Source: Candidatus Nanopelagicales bacterium (GTDB lineage: Bacteria; Actinomycetota; Actinomycetes; S36-B12; UBA5976). Taken from it: a stretch of 6,324 nucleotides of DNA. Location of the stretch: contig JAIOWT010000062.1 in the NCBI GenBank assembly GCA_021742025.1, positions 1-6,324 on the forward strand, in the 5' to 3' direction. The position numbers and the translations under genes are program-made. The stretch's first letter is position 1; each line of letters starts with the position of its first letter. The notes under the pieces were generated by a model that was given only the letters and a program-made list of their open reading frames with translations, did not search any database and was not told the DNA's origin. Shown here one piece after another: positions 5,787-6,324 of the stretch.

Positions 5787-6324
5787 ATGAGTGATTACCA
5801 GCGGGCCTACCAACAAAGCTTGAGTGAACCTAATGGATTCTGGGGTGAGGCTGCCAAGTTAGTTAAGTGGGATAAAGCGCCTAAAGTAATTCTGGATAAC
5901 AGTAACGTTCCGCTTTATCGTTGGTTCTCTGATGGCATGTTAAACACTTGTTACAACGCACTAGATCGACACGTTATTGATGGCCGAGCAGATCAACCGG
6001 CAGTAATCCATGAGAGCGCAATCACTGGTAAATCTTCAATCCTGACCTATGCCCAAATGCTTGAAAAGACCGCTCGGTTTGCTGGCGCCTTGCGAATGGC
6101 AGGAGTTGTAAAAGGGGACCGGGTAGTTATCTATATGCCGATGGTTCCCGAAGCATTAATTGCCATGCTGGCTTGCGCCAGATTGGGCGCAGTTCACTCG
6201 GTAGTCTTTGGCGGCTTTGCTCCAGCAGAGTTAGCTGCGCGGATCGATGATGCTAAACCAAAAGTTATTGTCTCTGCATCGTGTGGCCTAGAGCCAAGTC
6301 GAATAGTCGAATACAAACCAATGC
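5787..6324 (+). CDS. prpE: Propionyl-CoA synthetase-like acyl-CoA ligase, N-terminal part (runs off the right edge)
   Basis: The plus frame from ATG 5787 is open to the edge for 179 codons plus one base. It encodes an ANL-superfamily AMP-forming acyl-CoA synthetase, which activates a short-chain carboxylate with ATP and CoA. The N-terminal cap (FW at 18-19, DNSNVPLYRWF at 37-47, LNTCYNALDRHV at 52-63) and the block KGDRVVIYMPMVPEA (109-123) followed by LGAVHSVVFGGF (133-144) are shared by acetyl- and propionyl-CoA synthetases. The stretch SASCGLEPSRIVEYKPM (163-179) is typical of PrpE/ACSS3, whereas Acs has a different sequence there. Propionate is therefore the best guess for substrate, but the P-loop, substrate pocket and catalytic lysine lie outside the window. 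Acetyl-CoA synthetase remains possible. Confidence 0.85.
   Translation, partial: MSDYQRAYQQSLSEPNGFWGEAAKLVKWDKAPKVILDNSNVPLYRWFSDGMLNTCYNALDRHVIDGRADQPAVIHESAITGKSSILTYAQMLEKTARFAGALRMAGVVKGDRVVIYMPMVPEALIAMLACARLGAVHSVVFGGFAPAELAARIDDAKPKVIVSASCGLEPSRIVEYKPM

Noticed and set aside
5787..6324. Acetyl-CoA synthetase (acs) as the name for the right-edge gene
   Set aside because: The SASCG...R..EYKP stretch at residues 163-178 is typical of PrpE/ACSS3 rather than Acs; kept only as an alternative.
1..6324. Mobile elements, CRISPR arrays, tRNA/rRNA genes, frameshifted genes
   Set aside because: None was seen on either strand. All six complete genes are intact with family-typical lengths, and the inverted repeats are explained as hairpins or terminators.

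Overview
This is a housekeeping segment of an actinobacterial chromosome, built around the conserved rpsB-tsf-pyrH-frr-cdsA-rlmN gene order. Three things point to Actinomycetota: the gene order itself, a secreted M23 peptidase gene diverging from rpsB, and probable leaderless starts (a -10-like hexamer six bases before the start codon) at rlmN and the last gene. Base composition looks close to balanced by eye, lower than in most soil actinobacteria. A freshwater or other low-to-moderate-GC lineage is possible, but the sequence alone does not fix the taxon.

Layout. 1-269 (minus) is the N-terminal part of an exported M23/LytM-type peptidase that runs off the left edge. 270-542 is a divergent intergenic region. 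It holds a candidate rpsB promoter and a 5' leader of about 165 nt with a run of hairpins, two of them closed by GCAA tetraloops. 543-1397 is rpsB (S2). A long perfect stem-loop without a good T-tract separates it from tsf (EF-Ts, 1477-2289). A strong, long-stemmed terminator at about 2307-2366 closes the rpsB-tsf unit. A G-run-rich spacer leads to pyrH (UMP kinase, 2442-3200), frr (ribosome recycling factor, 3216-3773) and cdsA (CDP-diglyceride synthase, 3773-4597), which are tightly spaced, with frr and cdsA overlapping by one base. rlmN (4625-5731) follows after 27 nt and seems to have its own leaderless promoter. The right edge holds the first 179 codons of a propionyl-CoA synthetase-like gene (prpE), also probably leaderless.

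How the genes fit together. S2, EF-Ts, RRF and RlmN serve the ribosome (subunit assembly, EF-Tu recycling, post-termination recycling, 23S rRNA methylation). PyrH supplies UDP and hence UTP and CTP. CTP is the nucleotide that CdsA uses to make CDP-diacylglycerol for phospholipids. The run therefore couples translation, nucleotide and membrane synthesis. The peptidase (cell wall) and prpE (short-chain acyl-CoA metabolism) are separate flanking functions.

I found no undescribed multi-gene system, mobile element, CRISPR array or tRNA/rRNA gene. The points most worth a second look are regulatory: the multi-hairpin rpsB leader, with an 8-base repeat that would allow alternative pairing; the rpsB-tsf stem-loop; and the probable leaderless promoters.
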